64,000 nucleotides of DNA, taken from the NCBI GenBank assembly GCA_017347445.1, contig AP021856.1:2116613-2180612 (forward strand). Reading direction: 5' to 3'. How positions within the stretch are numbered: the stretch's first letter is position 1; each line of letters starts with the position of its first letter. This DNA is from Candidatus Brocadia pituitae. Its GTDB lineage: Bacteria > Planctomycetota > Brocadiia > Brocadiales > Brocadiaceae. Made by a program: the position numbers and the translations under genes. The notes under the pieces were generated by a model. That model was not told where the DNA came from. It was given only the letters and a program-made list of their open reading frames with translations, and did no database searches. Positions 18,525 to 27,485 of this stretch are shown here, piece after piece.

Positions 18525-20537
18525 ATGCTCATACAAAAAATAGAAAAAGAAAAAATGACTTTAGTCGTAAATACCGTAAGAATGCTCTCTGCAGATGCTG
18601 TTGAAAAGGCACAATCAGGTCATCCGGGTCTCCCCATGGGTTTTGCCGACATAGCCTGCGTCCTCTGGATGCAATTCCTGCGATTCTATCCTCAAGACCC
18701 GCAGTGGCCCAATCGTGACCGCTTTATCCTCTCTCCGGGACATGGCTCCATGATGTTGTATTCATTGCTGCACCTTTTTGGCTATGATGTCTCCCTGGAA
18801 GACCTGAAACAGTTTCGTCAGTTTGGAAGTAAGACTCCCGGACATCCTGAATACGGGCATACGCCAGGGGTAGAGGTCACCACAGGCCCTCTGGGGCAGG
18901 GATTCGCCAACGGCGTTGGCATGGCGCTGGCCGAACGAATGCTGGCAGAACGATTTAACAAAGATGGCGGAAGGATTATTCGTTATCATATTTATGGGGT
19001 AGTAAGTGATGGAGATCTGATGGAAGGTATTACTTCTGAGGCAGCTTCGTTTGCTGGTCATCTCGGACTTTCCAACCTTATCTATATTTATGACAGCAAT
19101 CAGATATCAATCGAGGGAAGCACTTCCATCACGTTTACCGAAGACGTTGGTAGACGATTTGAGGCATATAACTGGAGAGTGGCTAAAATAGACGGTCATA
19201 ATCATAACGAAATTGTTGCGGCTATTGAAGCGGCGCGAAATGAACAGGAACGGCCATCACTTATCATTGCCAGAACGCACATTGGCAAAGGAAGTCCCAA
19301 CAAACAGGATACAGCATCCGTTCATGGCGAACCGTTGGGAGCAAAAGAACTCGAATTGACAAAGGAAAATATCGGCTGGCCGAAAAGTCCGGCATTCCAT
19401 ATTCCTGATGAGGTACTGTTGCTCTGCCGCAGTCGTATTGCTGAACTTAAGGAAGGGTATGATCAATGGCAGGATTTATTTAAGAAACAGATCAAAGGCG
19501 ACCCCAACCTGTCGCAGGCATGGGGTGCCTTTTTTCAGAAAGATATTCCTCATGATCTGGAACTTGAATTGCTAAAAACAATTAAAAAAGATTCCATTGC
19601 CACCCGTTCGGCATCGGGGGATATGATGCAGATAATTGCCCAGCGTATGCCTGCTTTTATCGGTGGTTCTGCTGATCTCTGTCCTTCAACAAAAACGTAT
19701 ATAAAGAACTCTCCTTCTCTGGAGAAAAACCGGTTTTCGGGGAAAAATATTCATTTTGGGATTCGGGAACACACTATGGGTGCTATTTTAAACGGCCTAG
19801 CGTTGTCCGGAGGAATTATCCCGTTTGGTTCAACCTTTTTGATGTTTTCGGATTATATGCGCCCGTCCATCCGGCTTGCGGCTCTGATGAAGATCCAGGT
19901 GATCTACATATTTACCCATGACAGTATCTTTGTCGGTGAGGACGGTCCCACCCACCAGCCAATAGAACATCTTACCTCATTGCGTGCAATACCAAATCTG
20001 CTTGTCTTACGGCCATCGGATGCCACTGAAACCGCTGCTGCCTGGATAAAGGCGCTCAGTCATAAAGACGGACCAACAGCATTGATCCTAACCCGTCAGG
20101 ATTTACCGGTAATCGTCCGATCCATCTATCCGTCTCAAAATCAGTTAAAATACGGAGCATATGTATTGAAGGATTCGGTCAAAACGCCGGAGATTATCCT
20201 TATGGCAACCGGCTCAGAGGTATCTCTTGCCCTTGACGTCACCCTGCAGTTACAGGGCAAAGGTATACAGGCGAGGCTTCTCAGTGTGCCCAGTTTTGAG
20301 CTGTTTCGTTCAGGTTCAGAGGATTACAGGAATAGTATACTGCCACCGGATTGCAGGAAACGGGTGGCCGTTGAAGCTGCCGGAAAAAGCAGCTGGTATG
20401 AACTGGTTGGACTGGATGGCCTTATCATTGGCATTGACGGGTACGGCGCTTCCGCTCCTGCAAAAACGTTGGCCGAACACTATGGCTTTACGACGAAAAA
20501 CATCTTACGTGAAATTACGAAGAAATGGGATATCTAA
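18525..20537 (+). CDS. tkt: Transketolase
   Basis: 670 residues, full length. Thiamine diphosphate enzyme moving two-carbon units in the pentose phosphate and Calvin-type sugar cycles. Seen: SGHPGLPMG near the N-terminus, SPGHGSMM, the ThDP motif GDGDLMEG-like ([14 protein letters not shown]) near 165, the pyrimidine-binding [10 protein letters not shown], and TRQDLP near 525. The ATG follows the proC stop without gap, which implies translational coupling; GGGAG is about 11 bases upstream. Confidence 0.96.
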   Translation: MLIQKIEKEKMTLVVNTVRMLSADAVEKAQSGHPGLPMGFADIACVLWMQFLRFYPQDPQWPNRDRFILSPGHGSMMLYSLLHLFGYDVSLEDLKQFRQFGSKTPGHPEYGHTPGVEVTTGPLGQGFANGVGMALAERMLAERFNKDGGRIIRYHIYGVVSDGDLMEGITSEAASFAGHLGLSNLIYIYDSNQISIEGSTSITFTEDVGRRFEAYNWRVAKIDGHNHNEIVAAIEAARNEQERPSLIIARTHIGKGSPNKQDTASVHGEPLGAKELELTKENIGWPKSPAFHIPDEVLLLCRSRIAELKEGYDQWQDLFKKQIKGDPNLSQAWGAFFQKDIPHDLELELLKTIKKDSIATRSASGDMMQIIAQRMPAFIGGSADLCPSTKTYIKNSPSLEKNRFSGKNIHFGIREHTMGAILNGLALSGGIIPFGSTFLMFSDYMRPSIRLAALMKIQVIYIFTHDSIFVGEDGPTHQPIEHLTSLRAIPNLLVLRPSDATETAAAWIKALSHKDGPTALILTRQDLPVIVRSIYPSQNQLKYGAYVLKDSVKTPEIILMATGSEVSLALDVTLQLQGKGIQARLLSVPSFELFRSGSEDYRNSILPPDCRKRVAVEAAGKSSWYELVGLDGLIIGIDGYGASAPAKTLAEHYGFTTKNILREITKKWDI

Positions 20538-21203
20538 AATGAACAAAACACAAAATGTCCAAAAAATGATGCGATGAGTTGTCTGTTTTTTCGTGTGAAA
20601 CACTGGCAAGTTACTTTTTTATGCCTGAAGGGTAAATTGTATAAAGCAGGGGGCAAAGCCCATTGCAAATAAAAAATATCGTAGTTAGCCCTGAAAGGGT
20701 GGAAGGAATTCGAGTGACCGGGGGAAGTGGCAGAGGTATGATGAAACCAGAAGCCAATGGCCAGGACATGATGGAAGAGAAAAGCAGAACGAAGACTTCG
20801 CCTTGTGTTCGTTGTTGAGGCGTATTGCTAATACCGGCATTTTTCATCCGGTAGAATATCTTCCTTTGGTCAAAAAAATACCTTCGATGCTTCAAGGGAT
20901 ATAGGTATTTTTATTCTAAACGACCTTAAGTTCCCTTGGAGATTCTATCATTTCTAGCCTATCCTGCAACAAGGTTTCGCATTGTTTGCAGGATTTAGGT
21001 ATCTTTGTTAAAGATATAATGTAGCTGATGAAAGGTTATATAGAGTTGACAAAGAGTCGGTATTTATCAAGAACACCCATTTATATATCTTTCTCTGCAT
21101 GTTCCTGCCGAATGAATAGAAATTGAGGACTTTGTTATTAAGAGTTTTAAAATTTTAAAAGGCATAAAATTTATATAAATAATATAAATTTAGCAAAATA
21201 TAA
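20538..21203. other. Intergenic region, possible decayed repeat
   Basis: About 660 bases between convergent tkt and rpsI. The part 20640-20900 is less AT-rich than its surroundings and carries a 94-codon minus-strand frame with no ribosome site or recognisable fold. The short palindrome GCCCTGAAAGGGT near 20689 is of a type often seen in dispersed intergenic elements. I see no functional gene. Confidence 0.4.
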
Positions 21204-21599
21204 TTATCGCTTTGTCCACTGGAAGCTCTTTCTCGCGCCTTTTCGGCCATATTTTTTCCGTTCTTTCATTCTGCTGTCTCTTGTCATCAAACCATCGGTA
21301 CGTAATATTCCAATGTGAGATGGGTTAGATTTAAAAAGCGCACGGGCGATACCCAGTGATATGGCACCTGCCTGACCGGTTATACCTCCTCCTCTAACAT
21401 TTGCCAGGACATCAAATTCTCCGAATGTCTTGGTCGTTTTTAAAGGGAATTGTACCACGCCTCTATCACGATCAATGGGAAAATAGGTATCCAGATCCTT
21501 ATCATTGACCATGATTTTTCCTGTTCCCTTTTTTATCCTTACCCGCGCTACCGACGATTTCCGTCTTCCTGTACCCCAATAATATTGTTCTACCGCCAC
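21204..21599 (-). CDS. rpsI: 30S ribosomal protein S9
   Basis: 131 residues with the S9 hallmarks: GTGRRKSSVARV at the N-terminus, VRGGGITGQAGAI..GIARAL, and the basic C-terminal tail RDSRMKERKKYGRKGARKS ending in KR, which reaches the P-site tRNA. Starts with GTG (21597-21599) behind AGGAGG. Follows rplM by 77 bases, the usual gene order. Confidence 0.98.
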   Translation of the reverse strand: MAVEQYYWGTGRRKSSVARVRIKKGTGKIMVNDKDLDTYFPIDRDRGVVQFPLKTTKTFGEFDVLANVRGGGITGQAGAISLGIARALFKSNPSHIGILRTDGLMTRDSRMKERKKYGRKGARKSFQWTKR

Positions 21600-21676
21600 T
21601 TTTTCCTCCTCAAAAAGGCACGGACAATTCAGCTTGCCTATGCCATCCTTTCTTAATGAAGTTTATATACGTCAAA

Positions 21677-22111
21677 TCAATTACGAATAACCAGCTCTTT
21701 TGGTTGTTGCGCCTGATGTGGATGCTCAGCACCAGCGTAAATCTTTAATTTCTTTAACATCGACTTTCCTAATCTTGATCTTGGCAACATCCTTCGGACA
21801 GATCGATTTAATATCTTTTCAGGCGCTGTTTCCAAAGTTTTTCCAACCATTCGTTTTCTCAAACCACTCTGAAAACCCGTTACATAATAATGAATCTTCT
21901 CCTTCATCTTTTTCCCGGTAAGTTTTACCTTGCTTGCATTTGTTATAATAACAAAATCTCCTGCATCAACGTGGGGAGTGTATTCAGGTTTGTGTTTTCC
22001 CTGAAGAACTCTGGAAACAGTGGTTAGCATCCGTCCGAGGATTTTGTCCTCAGCGTCTACAATATACCAGTTCCTCTTTACCTCTTCTTTCTTCGCCATA
22101 AATGTTTTCAT
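21677..22111 (-). CDS. rplM: 50S ribosomal protein L13
   Basis: 144 residues. L13 features: WYIVDAEDKILGRM, LQGKHKPEYTPHVDAGDFV, a KHYYVTGF-like segment IHYYVTGF, and AVRRMLP-like SVRRMLPRSRLG. Start ATG 22111 is behind AAGGAT; an inner ATG (22099) is in frame but has a poorer site. It heads the rplM-rpsI operon. A strong terminator hairpin ends only 28 bases upstream of the ATG (22139-22169), so transcription must start in a very short gap or read through that hairpin. Confidence 0.97.
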   Translation of the reverse strand: MKTFMAKKEEVKRNWYIVDAEDKILGRMLTTVSRVLQGKHKPEYTPHVDAGDFVIITNASKVKLTGKKMKEKIHYYVTGFQSGLRKRMVGKTLETAPEKILNRSVRRMLPRSRLGKSMLKKLKIYAGAEHPHQAQQPKELVIRN

Positions 22112-22138
22112 TGTGCTTATCCTTAAACGATGAAAATT

Positions 22139-22169
22139 AAAAGCGCCTTATGGACTATAAGGCGCTTTT
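22139..22169 (-). terminator. Terminator hairpin between peptide genes and rplM
   Basis: Perfect 13-bp arms AAAAGCGCCTTAT and ATAAGGCGCTTTT with a 5-base loop and T-rich ends on both strands. In the minus direction it ends the Cys-rich peptide transcript, or acts as an attenuator in front of rplM. Confidence 0.85.
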
Positions 22170-22204
22170 GGGTTTACAACCACAAAAATAAATACTCTTC
22201 ATGC

Positions 22205-22366
22205 TCAGTGTTTGCAAGTACAAGGGTTTGACTTTCCCGGTTCACAACCTTGTACACATTTTCCTTCCTTTGGACAACCACAAACACCAGCAAAAGTAGT
22301 TACGGTTCCAACGCAAAACATAATCACACCGATAAATGTCATTGCAACAGCAAATCTTTTAACCAT
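22205..22366 (-). CDS. Tiny Cys-rich exported peptide B, 53 aa
   Basis: MVKRF then a hydrophobic helix (about 5-24) ending in TFA gives a signal peptide; the mature part of about 28 residues holds six cysteines in CGCPKEGKCVQGCEPG plus a final CTC. Such CxC/CxxxC spacing resembles small metallothioneins or zinc-binding peptides. GGAGAG lies four bases upstream of the ATG. It follows a related peptide gene (22421-22591) by 54 bases, clearly a tandem family. Ends before the terminator at 22139-22169. A metal-binding or redox role is inferred. Confidence 0.75.
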   Translation of the reverse strand: MVKRFAVAMTFIGVIMFCVGTVTTFAGVCGCPKEGKCVQGCEPGKSNPCTCKH

Positions 22367-22420
22367 TTTGCTCTCCTTCCCTATTATAAAGACAAAAGAT
22401 TATGTACAATACGTACCTTA

Positions 22421-22591
22421 TTATTTACAATTACACTCTCTTGCTTTTCCTGAGCAATGGCTACACGGGCATCCCTCAGGACACTGGCACGTGCCTGCAA
22501 ATGCTGTTTTAACAAGCGTCGATATATTTGATATGCCGATTCCAACCACGAACGCACTAAATAACGCGAATGAAATAAAAATCTTCTTCAC
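22421..22591 (-). CDS. Tiny Cys-rich exported peptide A, 56 aa
   Basis: Starts with GTG (22589-22591) nine bases after a perfect AGGAGG. Residues 1-32 are a signal peptide ending in AFA; the mature part has seven cysteines, with CQCPEGCPCSHC and a later CNC. It is paralogous in layout to peptide B. A near-consensus promoter lies upstream (22696-22724), so it should be strongly expressed. Metallothionein-like metal binding outside the cytoplasm is the simplest reading; a disulfide-rich signalling or toxin-like peptide is an alternative. Confidence 0.75.
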   Translation of the reverse strand: MKKIFISFALFSAFVVGIGISNISTLVKTAFAGTCQCPEGCPCSHCSGKARECNCK

Positions 22592-22695
22592 CGAGCGTCA
22601 CCTCCTTGTTATAAAAAGATACTTCTTCGAAACGTTTGATTAGCCAGTATTATAGCTTCTGAATCTCCAGCAGAAGAACAAAAGAACAGTGCAAA

Positions 22696-22724
22696 TTTAT
22701 ATCAAAACAACATATATTTGTCAA
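22696..22724 (-). promoter_or_regulatory. Strong sigma-70 promoter of the Cys-rich peptide genes
   Basis: On the minus strand: TTGACA (22719-22724), 17-base spacer, TATAAA (22696-22701). -35 is perfect and -10 has five of six bases. The leader is about 100 bases long. Confidence 0.75.
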
Positions 22725-22751
22725 TAATATTTTCCTAAGATGGGATTTTTA

Positions 22752-22780
22752 TTGACATAGTAGTGTCTTAATTATTAATA
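22752..22780 (+). promoter_or_regulatory. Putative promoter of the lone FabZ-like gene
   Basis: TTGACA at 22752-22757, then TAATAT about 18 bases later (near 22776-22781). It is divergent from the Cys-rich peptide promoter, with only about 30 bases between the -35 boxes. Confidence 0.4.
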
Positions 22781-22866
22781 TTAGCCTGAAATCAGAATCT
22801 GATTTTATGGAAAATTGATATCATTTTATTTAGTCACGTCTTCAGTAAATCTCTCAATAAGCGACC

Positions 22867-23340
22867 ATGTCTCAGGATATTTTAGTTGATGTATGCAGTT
22901 TGGATTTAGATAAGCCCGAGGTTGATATGGAAACAATCCGGACGGTAATTCCTCACAGACACGAGATGGAACAGTTAAGCGGTATTATAAAATTTGATCC
23001 CGAACATAAAATTATCATCGGTTATAAAGATGTTTCAGATAAAGAATTTTGGATTCGGGGACATATCCCCGGCCGCCCATTAATGCCTGGGGTACTAATG
23101 TTAGAAGCCGCAGCACAACTGTGTACTTATTATTACAAAAAGACCACGCAAGATGACCGGTTCCTTGGATTCGGGGGGGTGGACAAAGTAAAATTCCGGG
23201 GAAAAGTTGTGCCAGGCGACAAGCTTGTTTTAATTGCAAAAAATAAGGAATTGCGTTCGCGAAGGGCTATCTTTGACACCCAGGGGGTTGTGGATGGAAA
23301 GCTTGTCTTTGAAGGTGTTGTTATCGGAATGGTAGTATAA
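22867..23340 (+). CDS. Lone FabZ-like 3-hydroxyacyl-ACP dehydratase
   Basis: 157 residues, hot-dog fold. The FabZ motif is GHIPGRPLMPGVLMLEAAAQLC, with catalytic His about residue 61 and Glu about 75; the usual HFPG is HIPG. An N-terminal extension of about 20 residues precedes the FabZ core and is longer than in housekeeping FabZ. It is separate from the ladderane-type cluster and on the opposite strand, though only one operon away. It could serve normal fatty acid synthesis or the same special lipid. Confidence 0.85.
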   Translation: MSQDILVDVCSLDLDKPEVDMETIRTVIPHRHEMEQLSGIIKFDPEHKIIIGYKDVSDKEFWIRGHIPGRPLMPGVLMLEAAAQLCTYYYKKTTQDDRFLGFGGVDKVKFRGKVVPGDKLVLIAKNKELRSRRAIFDTQGVVDGKLVFEGVVIGMVV

Positions 23341-23356
23341 CGAAGAATGAATGTAA

Positions 23357-24073
23357 TTAACTCATGACTAAGGAACGTGTCTTTATAATTTGAAAAATAT
23401 CTTTAATTTGTTTCATAGAATAATCAGGTTTGATATAATTATCCCGCTTTTTCAGGTATGCCCTGTGATGCCTTCCCTGTTCAAACATTACCGTAATCAT
23501 CCCTAATGACTTGCTTGCAGTTAATTCATCTTCTATCTTATCCCCGATACAAACAAGTTCCTCTGGTTTTAAATTATACCGTTGTATAATTTCTTTGAAA
23601 TAGTCATTCTTTAACTGACCGGTAATTCTATCTGCAATAAAAATATCATCAAAATAACCATGTTGTAAGCCGAGCGCCTGTATCTTCTGGTTTTGTATGC
23701 TTTTTTCTCCTGAAGTTACGAGGATAAGCTTGTAACCTTGCAACTTTAGTTGTTTCAGGGTTTCAATAACACCAGGGAAGGGGGTAATACCGGCGATGTC
23801 AGTATAAATAAATTCTTCAAATAATTCCTTAATGTAGGCATAGGGAAGTTGGTGTAATGTCACGATTTTTTCATAAATATTCGTATTTGTTCCATACTGC
23901 TCTTCCGTTGTCACTTGAAGGTGATACGCCTCCTCTTCAGAACAATTGATTAATTTTGCGATTATTTTTGCGGCTTGTTTCTGCCCCTGTACAACAAGGG
24001 TGCCGCTACAGTCATACAGTGTATCATCCAGGTCAAAGATAATCGCTTTAACAGCTTTTGAAATTTGCTTCAT
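23357..24073 (-). CDS. HAD-family hydrolase (phosphatase)
   Basis: 238 residues of HAD subfamily IA. Motif I is IFDLDDTLYDCSGT (Asp about 15 and 17), motif II VTSGE (about 118), motif III Lys in GQLKNDYF, and motif IV IGDKIEDE. A helical cap lies between motifs I and II. Likely a phosphatase of small phosphorylated metabolites such as nucleotides or sugar phosphates; the substrate is not evident. It is the last gene of the long minus-strand run and follows glgP by 21 bases, which may hint at sugar phosphates. Confidence 0.87.
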   Translation of the reverse strand: MKQISKAVKAIIFDLDDTLYDCSGTLVVQGQKQAAKIIAKLINCSEEEAYHLQVTTEEQYGTNTNIYEKIVTLHQLPYAYIKELFEEFIYTDIAGITPFPGVIETLKQLKLQGYKLILVTSGEKSIQNQKIQALGLQHGYFDDIFIADRITGQLKNDYFKEIIQRYNLKPEELVCIGDKIEDELTASKSLGMITVMFEQGRHHRAYLKKRDNYIKPDYSMKQIKDIFQIIKTRSLVMS

Positions 24074-24094
24074 ACAACAATATAATTCCTATGC

Positions 24095-25798
24095 CTATCT
24101 TAAATACGCCTCCGTTACATATCGGCGCATCATGCGGTTGGTATTGAAGTAATACGCGAGTTTGCTAATAGAATTTTTCATAATCTTGATCCATTGGTTT
24201 CTGTCGTGATAATAGAGAGGAAGAATAAGATTTTCCAGTTTGTCGTATAAGTCATCAGCATCCGTTGCATCGTGAACAGGTATGAGTGAGGATTCTACCG
24301 GTTTCGGGCCAATAGACCAGCCGGTTATTCCTTCAATGTGCCCCTCGATCCACCATCCATCTAAAATACTAAAATTGATTACCCCATTGTGTGCTGCTTT
24401 CATGCCACTTGTGCCTGATGCCTCCCGTGGACGTAATGGCGTATTAAGCCATATATCCACACCGGAAACTATCTTTAAAGCTATGTCTATATTATAATTT
24501 TTTATAAATACGACGCTTACCTTGTCGCTGATGTTTTTTGCAATTTCAACAATTTTCTTTATAATGTCTTTTCCAGGAGTATCTTTTGGATGTGCCTTTC
24601 CTGAATAAACAATCTGAATCTTTCCCTTTTCGCTTATCTTGAGAAGACGTTCAAGGTTAAAAAATAAAAGATCTGCCCTCTTATACGATGTAAACCTCCT
24701 TGCAAATCCAATTGTTAACACATCAGGACTCATCTCTATATGAGTCATTTTTCTTACGTAATCGATAAGAACATTTTTTGCATGGAGATGTGCCTCCCAC
24801 ACCTCATTATCGGGAATAATCTCCGAGCGGACAAGGAGCTCAGGTTCGTTAGCCCAACCAGGAATGTATTTGTCATACACACGCTTAAAACTCTCACACG
24901 TCCAGGTAAATGAGTGTACTCCGTTGGTAATGGCATGAATTTCATAGCCAGGAAAGAGATTTTTCGATACCTCACCGTGCTTTTTAGCTACGCCGTTTAC
25001 ATAGTTACTTAGATTTAATGCAAGGAGTGTCAAGTTTAAATGATGTTCTCCGCTGAGTCTTTTCAATACTTTTAATGGTATAATCTCACCAAGTATTTTT
25101 TGTACCAGGTCGTAGGAAAAACGATCATGGCCTGCTTCAATGGGTGTATGGGTTGTGAATACACATAAATCTTTTACCTTATCGGTATCCCAAATCCAAT
25201 TTTCATCCCAAACACTTTCAACATCTCGTTTATGAAGCAGGAGCAATTCCAGGGTCAATAAACTTGCATGTCCTTCGTTCATATGGTATTTTTTGATGTG
25301 AAACCCGAGGGCATTAAGCATGCGTACCCCGCCAATACCGAGTACGATCTCCTGTTTTAGCCGGTATTGCGCATCCCCACCATATAAAACGGCAGTGATT
25401 TCACGGTCTTCTTTTATATTTTCCTCAACGTCGGTATCAAGATAGAAGACATCAATTTCTCCACCAGCAATACTTCGTACTTTATAGCACCATGCCTGGA
25501 GATAAACATTACGTCCTTCAATTTGAACCTTAACTTTTTTCTGCAGGCGTATCATAAATCTGGAAGGGTCCCAATCTACGGCGTATTCAACTTGCCTTCC
25601 TTCGCTGTCAATATCCTGCGAAAAGTAGCCCTTCTTTAAAAGTAGGGTAACGGCAACAATCGGTATCTCTAAATCAGCGCTCGATTTTATGGTGTCTCCC
25701 GCCAGGACGCCGAGACCGCCGCTATACGTAGGAATGTCATTCGACAAACCGATTTCCATGGAAAAATATGCAATCGTTGCTTCGTTATTCATGGGCAT
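24095..25798 (-). CDS. glgP: Glycogen/alpha-glucan phosphorylase, short form
   Basis: 567 residues, the compact alpha-glucan phosphorylase type rather than the 800-residue form. It releases glucose-1-phosphate from storage glucan using pyridoxal phosphate. Seen: AYFSMEIGLSNDIPTYSGGLGVLAGD at the N-terminus, the HMNEGH motif, and the PLP-lysine motif EASGTSGMKAAHNG near 463. Complete C-terminus. ATG codons 25798 and 25792 are both possible. Anammox bacteria store glycogen, which fits. Lies 61 bases after lpd. Confidence 0.93.
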   Translation of the reverse strand: MPMNNEATIAYFSMEIGLSNDIPTYSGGLGVLAGDTIKSSADLEIPIVAVTLLLKKGYFSQDIDSEGRQVEYAVDWDPSRFMIRLQKKVKVQIEGRNVYLQAWCYKVRSIAGGEIDVFYLDTDVEENIKEDREITAVLYGGDAQYRLKQEIVLGIGGVRMLNALGFHIKKYHMNEGHASLLTLELLLLHKRDVESVWDENWIWDTDKVKDLCVFTTHTPIEAGHDRFSYDLVQKILGEIIPLKVLKRLSGEHHLNLTLLALNLSNYVNGVAKKHGEVSKNLFPGYEIHAITNGVHSFTWTCESFKRVYDKYIPGWANEPELLVRSEIIPDNEVWEAHLHAKNVLIDYVRKMTHIEMSPDVLTIGFARRFTSYKRADLLFFNLERLLKISEKGKIQIVYSGKAHPKDTPGKDIIKKIVEIAKNISDKVSVVFIKNYNIDIALKIVSGVDIWLNTPLRPREASGTSGMKAAHNGVINFSILDGWWIEGHIEGITGWSIGPKPVESSLIPVHDATDADDLYDKLENLILPLYYHDRNQWIKIMKNSISKLAYYFNTNRMMRRYVTEAYLR

Positions 25799-25859
25799 TC
25801 GGGCAGGCGTATCTGCTCATCCTTTCATTGAACATAAGGTTTTCAGAAGAATCGTATCA

Positions 25860-27293
25860 TTACACATGGATAGGTTTATCAATGACTGCATGGGCGGCTT
25901 CGAGGATGGCCTCCGAGAGGGTAGGATGGGGAAAAATTACATCCGTCAGCTCAGATGCCGTTCCTTCCAAAATTGAGGCAAGAGACATACCCCACATCAA
26001 TTCGCCCACATTGTGGCCTAAGGCATGCACGCCTAGGATCTCACCATATTTGTCATCAGAAATAATTTTGAAAAAACCGTCTTCAAATTCACCATCAATA
26101 ATTGCCTTGCTATTAGCGAGGAGGGGAAATTTACCTATTCTAATTTTGTGCCCTCTTTTTTCTGCTTCTTCTTGGGTAAGCCCTATACTTGCCACTTGTG
26201 GAGAACAGTACGTTACCGCAGGTATACTTTGGTAATTCATGGGAGTTGTCTCCTTGCCTGCAAGATAAGAAACAGCACGTGTTCCTTGATGGAATGCTTT
26301 GTGCGCAAGAAGGGGAGGGCCGGTAATATCTCCAATAGCAAAGATGCCGCTTTGGCTTGTTTCCATAACCTCACTCGTTTGCAGATATTTTCCCTGATAA
26401 GTTAATGGCAATTTTTCTATTCCGATGTTTGTCAGGGCAGGGTTTCTTCCTAATGCAAGAAGTAATTGATCCGCCTTTATAAATTCTTGATTTCCGGTTG
26501 CGGTAGGGGAGGGGAGGATACCATCTTTTCTTTTTATTTCTACGACGACACCGTTATCGATGGTAACCTTTTCTAAAGAGGTATTGGTTCGTATCTCAAT
26601 TCCTCTCTTATGGAAAATCTTTCGTAGCGTTGAGCTGATCTCCTTGTCTTCTGCCGGAAGTATCTCGTCGAAAAGTTCAAGAATGGTTACCCTTGATCCC
26701 AAAATATTAAAGAGATAGGCAAATTCGATCCCAACGGCACCCCCGCCAGCTATAATTATGGACTTAGGGATTTCCTTACTTAATAAGATGTCATTGCTGG
26801 TAAGAACGTAATTACTCTCGTGCGGAATGTTACTTGGAATGGATGGAACAGACCCGGTTGCCAAGATAATGTTTTTTGCAGTGATACGATGAACGTCCGT
26901 TTCGTCTTTTTTGACTAAGACGGAATTTGGCGATAGGATGTGTCCTTCTCCTTGAAAAACCTCAACCCGATTTTTTTTAAGAAGAAATTGAACGCCATGA
27001 AACAGCCTATTAACTACGTCCTCTTTCCGTCGGTGTAACTGCGTATAACTAATTTCTACCTTGTCGACGATGATTCCAAATTCTTTTGCCCTAAGAAAAC
27101 GCGTATAAAGGTCAGCAGAGTGGAGAAGCACCTTTGTTGGAATACAGCCCCAATGCAAACAGGTACCGCCAACCTTATCTTTCTCAACAAGAGCAGTTTT
27201 TATCCCAAGATGTGCGGCTCTTATAGCCGCTGTATAACCGCCTGGTCCGCCACCAATGATAACAAGATCAAAGGTAGAGTTTCCCCCGGGCAA
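25860..27293 (-). CDS. lpdA: Dihydrolipoamide dehydrogenase
   Basis: 477 residues, a full flavin disulfide oxidoreductase. FAD motif GGGPGGYTAAIRAA, the redox disulfide GGTCLHWGCIPTK (Cys45/Cys50), NAD motif GGGAVGIEFA, and the interface His-Glu HAVGHNVGE-like HALGHNVGE near the end. E3 subunit for lipoamide-containing complexes (pyruvate dehydrogenase, glycine cleavage) or another lipoate system. Starts with TTG directly after the stop of the 42-residue membrane peptide, behind AAGGAGGG. No other complex subunits are beside it. Confidence 0.93.
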   Translation of the reverse strand: MPGGNSTFDLVIIGGGPGGYTAAIRAAHLGIKTALVEKDKVGGTCLHWGCIPTKVLLHSADLYTRFLRAKEFGIIVDKVEISYTQLHRRKEDVVNRLFHGVQFLLKKNRVEVFQGEGHILSPNSVLVKKDETDVHRITAKNIILATGSVPSIPSNIPHESNYVLTSNDILLSKEIPKSIIIAGGGAVGIEFAYLFNILGSRVTILELFDEILPAEDKEISSTLRKIFHKRGIEIRTNTSLEKVTIDNGVVVEIKRKDGILPSPTATGNQEFIKADQLLLALGRNPALTNIGIEKLPLTYQGKYLQTSEVMETSQSGIFAIGDITGPPLLAHKAFHQGTRAVSYLAGKETTPMNYQSIPAVTYCSPQVASIGLTQEEAEKRGHKIRIGKFPLLANSKAIIDGEFEDGFFKIISDDKYGEILGVHALGHNVGELMWGMSLASILEGTASELTDVIFPHPTLSEAILEAAHAVIDKPIHV

Positions 27294-27422
27294 TTATCCC
27301 TCCTTTTTCCATGTGAAAAGAATAACAAAGATAAGTGCAATCGCGACAATCATAATCGCTTTCGGACTAATATCAGGGATGATTGATTTTTCCATAGACA
27401 ACGATAATAATTTACCTATCAT
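27294..27422 (-). CDS. 42-residue single-TM peptide between radical SAM gene and lpd
   Basis: ATG at 27422 follows AAAGGAGG at good spacing. The peptide has an amphipathic N-terminus, one TM helix at about 22-38 (IMIVAIALIFVILFTW) and a KKEG tail. Its last codons carry the ribosome site of lpd and its stop is adjacent to the lpd TTG, so expression of the two is coupled. No similar family is known to me; it is too short for normal gene calling. It may anchor or organise an enzyme at a membrane. Confidence 0.72.
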   Translation of the reverse strand: MIGKLLSLSMEKSIIPDISPKAIMIVAIALIFVILFTWKKEG

Positions 27423-27485
27423 ACTGGTTTTGCCTCCTTTGATGTTCCTTGTGCAATCTCTTTAAGAATGCGTAATGTATCAATA

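Noticed and set aside
20611..20895. 94-codon minus-strand frame between tkt and rpsI
   Set aside because: No ribosome site and no recognisable domain; composition is like a decayed intergenic repeat.
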